Source: Apoderus coryli | Taxonomy: Eukaryota > Arthropoda > Insecta > Coleoptera > Attelabidae | Length of the DNA: 64,000 nucleotides | Assembly: GCA_911728435.2 (NCBI GenBank) | Contig: OU452199.1 | Span: 42,171,253 to 42,235,252, forward strand | Direction: 5' to 3' | Part shown: positions 23,201 through 30,005 of the stretch, piece after piece | Layout: every line of letters starts with the position of its first letter | Numbering within the stretch: position 1 is the stretch's first letter | Notes under the pieces: generated by a model | The model's input: the letters and a program-made list of their open reading frames with translations, nothing else | The model's database searches: none | What the model was told of the DNA's origin: nothing | Made by a program: the position numbers and the translations under genes

Positions 23201-23505
23201 CTCGAATTTTTGGGTTAAACTTATCGAGCGTTCTTTCTTTTCTTCTCTATAGCAATGAAAAGAATCACGATTCAGAATCGAACAAATCCTGAATAATAAA
23301 TCCGGATCAAGAAAACTAGCGAAATTTACGAGCCCGGGAATGGGTTTGGCCCGAAAAATTATCATTTAATTTGTTTGTGATTCGCGGGCTCGTCTTTAGT
23401 CTAGGCAACGGGTTTCTTACTGAGTATATATGAGTGTTTTAGTTTAGTTTTAATGAATTGTTTGTGCTTTTCTAGAAAATGATAATATCCCAAGCTGCAG
23501 TCTAA
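5221..23505 (+). CDS. COQ6: COQ6, ubiquinone biosynthesis FAD-dependent monooxygenase (10 exons)
   Basis: Exons: 5,221-5,377; 5,434-5,624; 5,689-5,928; 17,816-17,923; 17,997-18,059; 18,276-18,383; 18,886-19,088; 19,139-19,254; 21,635-21,801; 23,476-23,505. All junctions are GT/AG and keep frame, giving 460 residues, close to the usual ~470. COQ6 hydroxylates the ring of the CoQ precursor at C5, on the matrix face of the mitochondrial inner membrane. The first ~30 residues are basic and lack acidic clusters, like a mitochondrial presequence. Then come the FAD dinucleotide motif [11 protein letters not shown] (~35-45), VWDA after exon 2, the DG motif GCDGVNS (~198-204; GADG is more usual), [17 protein letters not shown] (~237-254), the second FAD motif [21 protein letters not shown] (split here: GDAAHRIHP at ~357-365, then [12 protein letters not shown]) and YETERQRHN near the end. 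The start is the ATG at 5,221; upstream in-frame codons lack ATG. Intron 3 (11.9 kb) hosts the antisense TRPA gene. An alternative last exon lies at 24,972. Confidence 0.93.
5938..5943 (-). terminator. putative polyA signal of the antisense TRPA gene
   Basis: TTTATT on the + strand is AATAAA on the - strand, about 105 nt past the TRPA stop codon (6,049). It lies only 10 nt inside COQ6 intron 3. Cleavage 10-30 nt further would fall in or beside COQ6 exon 3 (ends 5,928), so the two transcripts may overlap in antisense. Confidence 0.45.
6049..8914 (-). CDS. TRPA-family cation channel, pyrexia/waterwitch-like (5 exons)
   Basis: Exons in reading order: 8,914-8,708; 8,650-8,475; 8,420-8,132; 8,075-7,799; 7,745-6,049. 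They join through GT/AG sites into 881 residues; introns are 53-57 nt. The N-terminal ~90 residues are acidic and serine-rich. About nine ankyrin repeats follow (~95-395), with TPLHLAA-type cores such as [16 protein letters not shown] and YTPMHLAA. Six membrane segments start near residue 484 ([17 protein letters not shown]). The pore helix and filter region is [15 protein letters not shown] (~672-686), and TM6 runs into [20 protein letters not shown]. The tail is basic with KRSK-like clusters. Ankyrin number and the [21 protein letters not shown] signatures point to the insect TRPA group that includes pyrexia and waterwitch, plasma-membrane channels for heat, chemical or humidity sensing. I favour pyrexia but cannot exclude its paralogues. 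The whole gene is nested in COQ6 intron 3. Confidence 0.9.
8955..9036. mobile_element. hAT-type transposon end, fragment
   Basis: The phrase CAGTGGTCGCCAACC followed by GTCGATCGCGAGCCCC and TGGTAGCTCGCG resembles ends of non-autonomous hAT elements common in insect genomes (terminal CAGTGGT...). No matching second end is visible nearby, so this is a solo fragment just upstream of the TRPA gene. The assignment rests on recalled terminal-sequence style only. Confidence 0.4.
9040..10345. repeat. ~173-bp tandem repeat, about 7.5 copies
   Basis: The landmark CATTAAGGATA recurs at about 9,069, 9,234, 9,408, 9,579, 9,752, 9,925, 10,100 and 10,274, a spacing of 165-175 bp. Each unit carries GAAGGGCTATTTGCATGCC, CGACATTCTTCGGAACGGTC, GTCCTATACCAAACCAAGG and AATAATGGGGTCGTGAAATT in that order. 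Copies are roughly 90% alike, and the leftmost is the most diverged. The near-nucleosomal unit length and head-to-tail layout are satellite-like. It sits in COQ6 intron 3, upstream of TRPA. Short ORFs inside it are not conserved between units. Confidence 0.92.
10346..10897 (+). mobile_element. LINE ORF2 C-terminal relic with C2H2 knuckle
   Basis: The frame at 10,811-10,897 encodes [20 protein letters not shown] followed by LRVHNRNP and a stop. It has the spacing C-x2-C-x12-H-x3-H, as in the C-terminal zinc knuckle of many insect RTE/CR1-like LINE proteins. The preceding 400 bases read partly as related coding sequence but with frame breaks. It directly abuts the 173-bp array. Reverse-transcriptase domains are not present, so this is a 5'-truncated, decayed copy. 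Confidence 0.55.
10920..11870 (-). mobile_element. jockey-type LINE fragment (antisense), degenerate
   Basis: On the - strand the frame 11,803-11,450 shows [21 protein letters not shown] and [13 protein letters not shown] (FADD near 11,625-11,640; the quoted words are separate reverse-transcriptase motifs), then [18 protein letters not shown]. The thumb and C-terminal region follow in broken frames down to about 10,936. A segment beginning near 10,932 is repeated about 97 bp further on (GACATCAGAGCTCG at both), a small internal tandem duplication. It lacks the endonuclease and the first part of the RT domain, so it is a dead 5'-truncated copy within COQ6 intron 3. Confidence 0.8.
11871..13113. 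other. A+T-rich intronic DNA, no recognised gene
   Basis: Part of COQ6 intron 3. A 90-codon frame on the - strand (12,795-12,523; begins [12 protein letters not shown]) lies here. I recognise no family in it and it has no splice partner, so I do not call it a gene. ACAGGGTGGCC at about 12,497 resembles the ACAGGGTG ends seen at 21,855 and 22,478 and may be a transposon edge. Confidence 0.4.
13114..13198. repeat. 33-bp perfect inverted repeat with 19-nt loop
   Basis: Arms 13,114-13,146 and 13,166-13,198 are exact reverse complements. With two or three mismatches the pairing extends about 15 bp further outward (AAAATTAAAAG on the left, CTTTTAATTTT on the right). The loop plus the adjoining arm bases (13,136-13,166) copy 12,610-12,640 with a single mismatch. 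Expressed as RNA it would form a long hairpin, but it lies in an intron amid repeats and has no miRNA-like arm imperfections. Confidence 0.85.
13200..14290. repeat. degenerate ~135-bp tandem repeat with transposon-like tail
   Basis: The motif CGAACGCCTATG recurs in variant form at about 13,443, 13,560, 13,694, 13,831 and 13,974 (spacing 117-143). TATTTCGGATAAGTTTAAGA-type sequence precedes it in each unit. The first and last units (13,213 and 14,022) both run into AACCCTCTTTTAAACCCCTT and then ACCAAATTTGGTTAAAATC / GTTAAGTGGTTTTTG. The last ends near ACACAAACAGACAGACA, a tail style seen in insect RTE/SINE-like repeats. Probably an old element whose internal part expanded in tandem. Confidence 0.65.
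14291..15086. other. A+T-rich intronic DNA, nothing identified
   Basis: Rest of COQ6 intron 3 between the tandem repeat and the LINE. No exon, RNA gene or repeat is recognised. Confidence 0.4.
15087..17290 (+). mobile_element. jockey-type LINE, 5'-truncated, frameshifted
   Basis: The left part encodes the end of the APE-type endonuclease: [14 protein letters not shown] sequence near 15,120, then SRIDYVLTN (15,257 on) and SDHSAQLSD. The reverse transcriptase follows: [10 protein letters not shown] and [15 protein letters not shown] (16,170-16,260), [26 protein letters not shown], the catalytic box YADDTT (16,682 on) and [12 protein letters not shown]. At least two frameshifts break it (near 15,600-15,800 and at about 16,300, where a TGA ends one frame and the next frame takes over), and the C-terminal part after 17,092 is out of frame. 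It is the best-preserved copy of the family also seen at 1-1,085. It sits in COQ6 intron 3. Confidence 0.88.
17318..17733 (+). mobile_element. second LINE family, RT fragment
   Basis: A different non-LTR element abuts the previous one. It encodes [35 protein letters not shown] and then, after an in-frame TAA at about 17,603, [20 protein letters not shown]. These are RT motifs 2a to 4. The YxDD box is missing because the copy stops at about 17,733, only 80 bp before COQ6 exon 4. Confidence 0.8.
19255..19663. other. COQ6 intron 8, left part, nothing identified
   Basis: About 400 bases of intron with no recognised element; a 75-codon antisense frame (19,547-19,320) shows no family signature. 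Confidence 0.35.
19664..21128 (+). mobile_element. third LINE copy with altered RT catalytic box
   Basis: The frame 19,664-20,689 starts in the endonuclease end ([13 protein letters not shown]) and runs through [20 protein letters not shown] into the [40 protein letters not shown], then FADE at 20,594-20,605, where FADD is required. A frame change near 20,640 leads to [16 protein letters not shown] and the thumb region ending at 21,128. Between [13 protein letters not shown] and [12 protein letters not shown] (near 20,205) the RT fingers are missing, so there is an internal deletion. It is inserted in COQ6 intron 8 in the sense orientation and is certainly dead. Confidence 0.85.
21125..21290 (-). 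mobile_element. LINE RT amino-terminal fragment (antisense)
   Basis: On the - strand from 21,281 the frame reads [20 protein letters not shown] and then [10 protein letters not shown], the characteristic start of LINE reverse transcriptases (SxGxDxIPxxLLKxC). It is cut off where the sense LINE ends at about 21,128. Only ~55 codons remain. Confidence 0.7.
21291..21634. other. COQ6 intron 8, right part, unassigned
   Basis: No recognised gene. A short + frame (to 21,430) contains CVYCQ but no complete zinc-finger. It may be decayed transposon coding sequence. Confidence 0.3.
21945..22470 (-). mobile_element. LINE RT fragment with internal deletion (antisense)
   Basis: Read on the - strand from about 22,440 it gives [17 protein letters not shown] (one base lost in the motif), [40 protein letters not shown] and [13 protein letters not shown]. 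It then jumps to a short 3' end of AATAATAATAAA type at about 21,945 on the + strand. Most of the thumb domain is gone. Lies in COQ6 intron 9. Confidence 0.75.
22476..22540. repeat. ACAGGGTGTT...AACACCCT short inverted element
   Basis: ACAGGGTGTTACATTA at about 22,478 and TAAATGGAACACCCTAG ending about 22,538 form a small inverted pair of a kind widespread in insect genomes as edges of non-autonomous elements. Related ends occur at 21,855 (ACAGGGTGAG) and, reversed, at 24,162 (GGACACCCTGTAT) and 24,917. Confidence 0.45.
22541..23451. other. COQ6 intron 9 remainder, with an 11-bp hairpin
   Basis: No coding exon found. A perfect hairpin lies at 23,175-23,201 (arms GTCTAAAGAGG and its complement, 5-nt loop). 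Several acceptor-like TTTTTAG/TTTCTAG sites occur (22,660; 22,892) but the sequence after them does not match a COQ6 C-terminus. Confidence 0.4.
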
Positions 23506-23573
23506 GTGAATGAAGATATAAGATGCATCATCCAGCTATGTTGACGATTGAAATGAAAAAGTGGAGTATTTTT

Positions 23574-23608
23574 ATCACAGATCTAGAAACTCGATCTAGA
23601 TCTGTGAT
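23574..23608 (+). repeat. 14-bp perfect hairpin in COQ6 3' UTR
   Basis: Arms 23,574-23,587 (ATCACAGATCTAGA) and 23,595-23,608 pair exactly around AACTCGA. The duplicated 3' UTR downstream lacks it, so it was either gained in this copy or lost from the other. Confidence 0.8.
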
Positions 23609-23664
23609 TTTTATACCTACATGCTATGTTTATTTTTTATTATTGTTTGTAAATATCTCTTGCA

Positions 23665-23670
23665 AATAAA
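23665..23670 (+). terminator. COQ6 polyA signal
   Basis: AATAAA 160 nt after the COQ6 stop codon. The corresponding position of the duplicate (about 25,125) reads TATAAAATGTTA, so the canonical hexamer is present only here. Confidence 0.65.
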
Positions 23671-23747
23671 ATGTTATCCTTTTACCTAAATGTTGTATTG
23701 GACTAGGTACTTTTTATCATAACCTGGATTAAATAATGCTGAATTCC

Positions 23748-24355
23748 AGTGGTGGCTCGTCAGGTGAAAGGGCTCTTCACCAATCAAATAAAAATAAATA
23801 AAATTAGGGTCGAAAACGAATTGGTACCAACTCAATATTTGTGTTGTTTACAATAATTGAAAGTGTACTTTCGACGTGCATTGTCAAAGACAACAGTGTA
23901 TACTTTGGCGATAAAGTCCTATCTATTGTCACTGTGAAATGCTGGGAAAATGAGTTCAATCATGGCCGTCATTCTTTCTTTGTCGAAGGTCGTCCATAGT
24001 CAGTTGTCGTTTCATAAAAGAGTGATGACCAGACAAATTTGTGAACATATTTTTCCGTATCGCCAGTCGTCAACGTTGTTGTCGCTTTGTGCGTTCCATT
24101 TGAAATAAACAAGTTATTTAGAATTAAAGTTTACGTTTATATAACTTATATTATTGGACACCCTGTATTTAGGATTGGGGGTTTTTTATATTAAGCGCAA
24201 CAAGGGATGAGTGGGTATATTTCTCAGCCCAGACTGGCCTAAAAAGATCAAACGAATAGATGTGATTTTCTTCATTCAAATTCTGTCTATATTTTTATAA
24301 AAATTAAAATATTTAAAAACCTGTCAAGTTTAGGTAAGATGTACTTTAATGAAAG
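23748..24355. other. spacer after COQ6 3' end, nothing identified
   Basis: A+T-rich DNA without a recognised gene. GGACACCCTGTAT at about 24,160 is a possible transposon edge. Confidence 0.35.
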
Positions 24356-24842
24356 TTAAGGCGGGTTTAGCCAACTAATAATGGATAATCCATAATGGAT
24401 AAAGAAAAATGCTTAATAGATAGTGCATAATCCATAATGCACAACAAAACATAGGTGTTTATACGAGTACAACTCATAACTTTTATGTAATGTATTATAT
24501 AACCTATTACCATTGTCTTTAAAGGCAATGCTATTACTTTGTGTTGGACTTATGTTTGTTTTAATAGCTTTCAAATTAAAAATTCTGTTAATTATCACAT
24601 TTTTGATTATTATTTAGTTTATTTCGTAAATTGAGGTTATGTAAGGCATTCGTATTGATATTTTTTGCATAATTTAGTGCATAAAGTTGAAAGTTACCAA
24701 CCTTATGCATTATCAACGAAAATTATGAATTATACACTATTCGTTGTATAAACAGGTACATGTAAGTGTCATGTTTTAAAAATTATCCATTTTGCACTAA
24801 AATTATGCATTATGCATTATTAGTTGGCTAAACCCGCCTTTA
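24356..24842. mobile_element. MITE with 25-bp perfect TIRs and TTA duplication (PIF/Harbinger-like)
   Basis: Perfect inverted repeats begin AGGCGGGTTTAGCCAACTAA at 24,359 and end with the complement at 24,839. The 3-bp direct repeat TTA flanks them at 24,356-24,358 and 24,840-24,842. A 3-bp TWA-type duplication is the hallmark of PIF/Harbinger transposition. The 481-bp interior is rich in ATAATCCATAATG-like subterminal repeats and encodes no protein. It lies between the two copies of the COQ6 terminal exon. Confidence 0.88.
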
Positions 24843-24971
24843 TATTTATTTTGAACGGGGAATCTAAAAATATATTCATATACAGCTTTGGAAAGCACCT
24901 TTGGATAAGATGCTTATGGACACCCTATATATACCTACCTAGGTAATGAATGGTTTTGTATTTTTTTCTAG

Positions 24972-25007
24972 AAAATGATAATTTCCCAAGATGCAGAAGG
25001 AAGATAG
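24972..25007 (+). pseudogene. duplicate COQ6 terminal exon (possible alternative exon)
   Basis: After a good TTTTTTTCTAG acceptor, AAAATGATAATTTCCCAAG repeats the start of the true last exon (23,476), then diverges: it encodes KMIISQDAEGR and a TAG, against KMIISQAAV and a TAA. Similarity spans about 24,945-25,231 versus 23,452-23,747, covering the polypyrimidine tract and 3' UTR. It is in the phase needed to join exon 9 (donor at 21,802), so it could be used as an alternative last exon, changing the final residues. The polyA hexamer is decayed and the copy is peppered with (A)CCTAC insertions, so non-use is equally possible. Confidence 0.75.
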
Positions 25008-25231
25008 GTAGGTATAAGATGCATCGTACCTAGCTATTTCGATATTTGAAAGGAAAAAGTGAATTTACCTACAGTGTTTATTGTTTATGATTGTAAATAG
25101 GTATCTCGTTTATCTACCTAACTATATAAAATGTTATTATATCTAGGTATAATACCTACCTATTGTATTGGACGATTTTTACTACCTATAACCTGGAACC
25201 GAAAATTAGGTACCTATTAATGACTGAATTC

Positions 25232-25674
25232 TGCCTGTCCGTTCCCAAGAAATTCAAAATAAAAAGAACAAAAATATAAAAATCAATACCTACGTAACGT
25301 CTTTTATGGCAGACATGCTGTAAAAATAAAACCTTATCCCAAATCCCAACCTAACCCCTTTGTTAGTTTATTTCTAAAAAATTCCATGGTGAAATCATAG
25401 TTACACCCATGGTTCTTTATTTCAATATTATATATCTCGGTACTAGAATTTTTATTTATTTATTTATTTTATTGTTTAAATAAAAAATTTTTGCTTGTAC
25501 CTAAGGACTGCTGACTTGATATACATCTTGGAGTTTGGTGAAACAACGTAGGAAAGGTCTGAGAGCTTTGGGGAAAAAATTAATTGGTAAACACGGTGCT
25601 ATAATACGAGATATCCTATTTGCTAGACAAAAGAAATTAGATACCATATAAAATGTTCTCGAGGAAAATTATAC
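25232..25674. other. A+T-rich spacer with (TTTA)n
   Basis: No gene. A (TTTA)n run at about 25,453-25,470 may be the tail of a vanished LINE. Confidence 0.35.
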
Positions 25675-26420
25675 ATTTATTTATTGTCATTACATGTCAT
25701 TACCAAAAAAGGTTTACACAAGTCATATTAAATACTAAAATATTACATAACACAACATAAAAACATAGAAATGTATATAACTTAATCAAAACAGAAAGTC
25801 AGTGCTGAGGAATTCATCAATGGAGTAAAAAGCCTGGTCAATTAAGTAGTTCTTTAATCTATTTTTGAACATTGCAACGCTCAGTATTTTCAAACTATCT
25901 GGCAAATGATTATAGCATGTGGGACCATAATAATTTACAGAATTTCTGCTTCTACCCAACCTCATATATTCAGGAAGAATGTCATTTTTGTTTCTGGTAT
26001 TATGGTTGTGAACTTCATCATGTCTTATGTACAGATTGTAATTATTTTTCTCATACATAATTGAATAGTAGATATAGAGACACGGGAGTGTAATTATTTT
26101 ACATTCTTTAAATTTAGGTCTGACATCCTCTCTAAACTTTAAATCTGTCATTATTTGAACCACTCGTTTTTGGATTGCGAATACCCGACTAGCATGACAA
26201 GAGTGTCCCCAAATTGACAAAGCATATGAAGCTACACTGTGAAAAAGGCCATACTATGCTGATTTCAAAACATTAAAAGAGACTTCACCCTTCAAATTTC
26301 GCAACATGAAAACAACCTTAGACAACTTGGCAATGGTAACCTCGACATGACCCGCCCAGGTTAGCTTTTGGTCCAAAGTGACACCCAAAAACTTTATCAG
26401 ACCATCATTTATAATGATTG
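25675..26420 (-). mobile_element. LINE ORF2 C-terminal part (antisense)
   Basis: On the - strand, from about 26,400, LGVTLDQKLTWAGHVEVTIA leads, after frame breaks, to the open frame 26,220-25,786: SIWGHSCHASRVFAIQKRVV, HNHNTRNKNDI, YYGPTCYNHLPDSLK, MFKNRLKNYLIDQAFYSIDE. This is the post-RT region typical of jockey-type elements. A short 3' UTR ends near 25,675. The RT core is absent (5'-truncated insertion). Confidence 0.85.
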
Positions 26421-27739
26421 GATTACTTCATAAATGAAATTAATAATAATAAATTTGGCCAACTACCTAATGTAATATTAGACAGATTATTCTCTAGTGA
26501 AATTATGAAATACAGTAGAATTAGGATGAAAAAGGAAATGAATATTGTGATTCTCAAAAATTGGACACAGCCAATAATATACATCAAATTAAGATTCTAC
26601 TTTGCAAAATATTAGTTTATATACTTTAACCGAAATTTAATTAAAAGTATTAAATTAATAACTATAAGAATGCAGACAATAATACAAACATGCAAAAAGA
26701 AAATTATCTCAAGTAAATCGGAGTGAATTCTTAAGAAATACATACAACACTCCATTTTAAGCTTAATCATTGAAGTGAAGAGAAATTTTGTAAGAAAACT
26801 CCAATTTTTGATAACTGCCAATTTTCTTCTGTAACACAAAATGGATTTCGGTTTAAAAAACTCTATCAATTCTTTCTATTACATCTGCACTCGTAATACT
26901 ACAGGCATCATCAGGAAAGAGTTAAAATAGTTAGCTAATTTTAATTGCAAAACTTATTTTCTAATTTTATCCATGCCACTCTACTCATCGATTATTCTTC
27001 AGAATATATAATTTAATTACTATCCTCAATATTTCATTTTCAGAACATTTATTTTAATATCTAGCCATTTATTAGCTCACTTCGTAAAACAGTTGTTTTT
27101 CTATATTATTCCCTAGAATTAACAGATCCAATAGTATTTTAAGCGAAAAAGCTCACAGAACTAGGCCTCAACATAATTCCAACATCTTTACCATATATAA
27201 TAAGACTTGGAGTAGCTTATAATATTTTTTCGCTTTGGAAAAATTTGAAAGAATATACTATAACAAAGATTAATGTACATTTATCTTTGACTATAATATG
27301 TCGATAAAACAAGTATTTTCAATAAAACTAATTAATACACCCCTAGTAAAAATTTAGCCGACTCCACACCTTGTATAATAGGTATAATTTAAAAAATATT
27401 TGTAAAAATTTTAATAAAGTCAAATTTAATAAAATTGTATTTTCTTTGTACAATTGGGGCTAGCATGACCCATCACCGAATTACGGTAGTTTGTTTGGTA
27501 AGTGCGTCATATTTTCCTCCGCGTGCTCACAACATTGTGGATTTATTTCCACAATATTTTTTCACTAAAACATTGCAAATAATATAAATTATACATTATT
27601 CCACATCCATATCTATAAATTAACCCATGAAATAAATATGTCTTCTAAAATACCTGTAATAACGTTGAAATTAATTTTTACAACTGGTACTACTTTTTCA
27701 TTTGCGGCGTAGGATTATAGTTTTCGATCCTGGTCAGAG
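26421..27739. other. A+T-rich intergenic DNA, nothing identified
   Basis: About 1.3 kb with only short spurious frames. I see no exon, RNA gene or repeat here; the right end must contain upstream control sequence of the small gene that follows. Confidence 0.45.
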
Positions 27740-27775
27740 TATTTATACTTGGCCTCGCCCATTTTTCCCTCATTC
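27740..27775 (+). promoter_or_regulatory. TATA box and initiator of the 104-aa gene
   Basis: TATTTATA at 27,740-27,747 is followed by TCATTC at 27,770-27,775, a match to the arthropod initiator TCAKTY. The predicted +1 A (27,772) is 32 nt from the first TATA base, the spacing expected of an insect core promoter. A 277-nt leader to the ATG at 28,049 would follow, with one 8-codon upstream ORF at 27,841-27,867. Confidence 0.6.
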
Positions 27776-28048
27776 GGAATCAGACGTTGTTAGGTGAAGT
27801 AGTGTCAGTTTGTGTTGTGTGTGAATAGTTAGAAGAGTGCATGTCGAGTTTCATTGTTCCCAGTTGAAGATCATCAAGAAGAATAGTGGCCACCCAGTTC
27901 CATTCCATTTGAAGGAACGTTTTCACAAAATATAACGTTCAGGTGTGTTATTTATTTACATATATATGATTTGTTGATAATTAGATTGAAACCACAATTA
28001 TTTATTCAATCGTCTTAAAATTTATAACACAATACCTATAACTTAATC

Positions 28049-28363
28049 ATGTGTGGCACGGTAAGAAAGTCTGATTTGATTGACTATATCCATATAACTA
28101 AAAATAAAACAAAGAAACTCAATCGATCGAGAAGTACAAATCTATGCATTAAAGTACTTTTAACCAATGCTCTGCTTAATGCTGAAGCAGAGTTATTACG
28201 TCAAAAACGTGAAGAAAGAAGAATTCGATGGCACAATTTCCGTCAATCACTTAATTTGAAATATGATTCATCGCAGTCTGAACCTGATTTACCTGAAATT
28301 AATGATAGTTTAGATAGTTTTATGGCTGGGCTAAAAAATGTCAAAACTCATGTTGAACGATAA
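28049..28363 (+). CDS. unrecognised 104-aa protein
   Basis: A clean ATG-to-TAA frame encodes a small, charged, probably helical protein. Residues 1-35 are basic (KTKKLNRSRS). A predicted helix follows (NALLNAEAELLRQKREERRI, ~48-67, then RWHNFRQSLNL). An acidic serine-rich segment (SSQSEPDLPEINDSLDSF, ~76-93) and a short basic end complete it. There is no signal peptide or membrane segment. The frame is in the middle of a plausible single-exon gene: TATA/initiator at 27,740-27,775 upstream and AATAAA at 29,071 and 29,116 downstream. I recognise no family. The basic-helix-acidic layout would suit a nuclear or adaptor protein, but that is a guess. ACG followed by GTAAGA at codons 4-6 looks like a splice donor, so the true structure could be spliced. 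Confidence 0.65.
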   Translation: MCGTVRKSDLIDYIHITKNKTKKLNRSRSTNLCIKVLLTNALLNAEAELLRQKREERRIRWHNFRQSLNLKYDSSQSEPDLPEINDSLDSFMAGLKNVKTHVER

Positions 28364-28556
28364 TTTTTTTTTAGTTTCAATATCAATATTGAGGGCTGTG
28401 ATTTAAATATCTAGATTATATAGTTAGTTAATTTTTGTTGCTTGAAAAATGCGCATGTCTGTGAGGTAATGATTTAAACCTGTGACTTCTGGTTCCTTTC
28501 ATAATAGACTGGTATCTGTTAATCCGCCATTTTGTTTCAACGTTGACGTAGACAAC

Positions 28557-28721
28557 ATGGCGTTAATTCATTTCTTATTTGATATTTTGATTTTTATTAG
28601 ATTCGTAATATTGTTTCATGAACTACTTGAGATTTTTCTTGGAATTATTTTAAATTTATTGCCTTCAACAGTTTATGCAAGTGTTAACCAGTTGTCTAGT
28701 TTAAAGATTTGCCGTTTGTGA
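28557..28721 (+). CDS. possible second small ORF, hydrophobic 54-aa peptide
   Basis: The ATG sits in a good context (ACAACATGGCG) about 190 nt after the stop of the 104-aa frame, before any polyA signal. The product is a very hydrophobic peptide (FLFDILIFIRFVILF, then LLEIFLGIILNLL) with one or two membrane-spanning stretches and a short polar tail (SSLKICRL). If transcribed with the upstream frame, the mRNA would be dicistronic. Equally, it may be 3' UTR sequence that is open by chance in T-rich DNA. Confidence 0.35.
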   Translation: MALIHFLFDILIFIRFVILFHELLEIFLGIILNLLPSTVYASVNQLSSLKICRL

Positions 28722-29070
28722 TATTAATTGTAATTAGAATTTCTACGTGATAACGACAAAATTCAATTTACCTACTTAGGATAGATTAGATTAAAATATT
28801 GTTTTTTGACTTTTCGTTACTTTTGTGTTGTCATGTTGAGATCCTAAAAAGTTTCAGTTACCTTAAATTATGTCCTGTGATATTATGTTTAATTTTTTTA
28901 TTACAGTCTGATGTGTGAAAGAAATAGAGGAAAGTGTCGGCTACTGTTTCAAAACCACTGCAGGGAAACAGTAACACAACTAGTGTTTGGTTTGTAAAAG
29001 TATCATTTTAATTTCCATTAATTGTAAATATTTTTTCCAGTTTTTAGAGTACATATTAAGATATTAGTAT

Positions 29071-29121
29071 AATAAATTTTATTTGTAGAAAAAAGAAACA
29101 AATCGAAATTAAATCAATAAA
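29071..29121 (+). terminator. two polyA signals closing the small gene
   Basis: AATAAA at 29,071-29,076 and again at 29,116-29,121, about 350 nt after the second small ORF and about 200 nt before the next TATA box. Confidence 0.5.
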
Positions 29122-29314
29122 AAATAATTTTAATTAAAATATAGCTTTGTTTAAATTTGTTGTTACCTGATAAGTTGTTCCTGTTATTAATCTAATTTTA
29201 ACTTTACATGTATTGAGAAGAAGAGAATGAGATGCTACTGCAGGCGAATATATCAACAGCTGCCCGGGGAATTCCTTGTAATGTTTGTTTCAATCGCACC
29301 TGGGTAAAATTATG

Positions 29315-29365
29315 TATAAAAAAAGTCTATATAAACACTACGTGCAACTCCCAAGGATCTTAGTA
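29315..29365 (+). promoter_or_regulatory. TATA-type promoter at the head of the giant array
   Basis: TATAAAAAAA at about 29,315 and TATATAAA at 29,328-29,335 lie immediately before the first exon-like block. Counting ~30-34 nt from the second gives a start near 29,360 (TCTTAGT). The first candidate exon ends GAAGAATG before the donor GTAAAATATG at 29,398. No other TATA box of this quality occurs at the head of the repeats. Confidence 0.45.
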
Positions 29366-29464
29366 CTGGTGTGGAGATCATCTTCAATGGAAGAATGGTA
29401 AAATATGTTGTAACAAGTATTTTGTAGAAATATAACTGCGATTATAATTTTCTAGGTTATTGTC

Positions 29465-29496
29465 CAATAATTAAGCTGCGATACGCTTAATTATTG
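29465..29496 (+). repeat. 12-bp hairpin in the second candidate exon
   Basis: CAATAATTAAGC (29,465-29,476) pairs perfectly with 29,485-29,496 around the loop TGCGATAC. It fills most of the 45-nt block between the acceptor at 29,455 and the donor at 29,501. Confidence 0.7.
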
Positions 29497-30005
29497 AGCG
29501 GTACCGTCGCTTTTGTAGATTGAATTTTGATTTTTTACAGCTTGAAGCATATCATGTTAGGAAATCTGGCAAAAGCTTCGTTAATTGGGAGTTTAAGTAC
29601 TAGGTAAGACTGTTTCAGGCTGTAGTTAAATTGAAATTCTATCTTTTGGCGATTTTCTTTAAAATTAAACAAATAAATTTGGGATTTACTATATTGATAA
29701 AAAATTAATTGGGACGCCGATTATATATTTTTATTAATGTAGTTCATTCTTGTTAAATAACTATTTCATTATTTTCAGATATTTTATCGGATATTATTTT
29801 CATTTACGATATTGTTTACCATGTATTTGTCACTGTAAGTTTCATTTTGTTTGGTTTCAAAATGTTCACTTTAAATCAATCAAAAACTGATTCTTATAGT
29901 GATAAAATATTGGATTGTAAATGACTATTATGTTCGCAAAATTCTGTAATAATGCCGAATAACTGAAGCTAGTTTTATTATTTGCGATTGTAATATTTTT
30001 CATAG

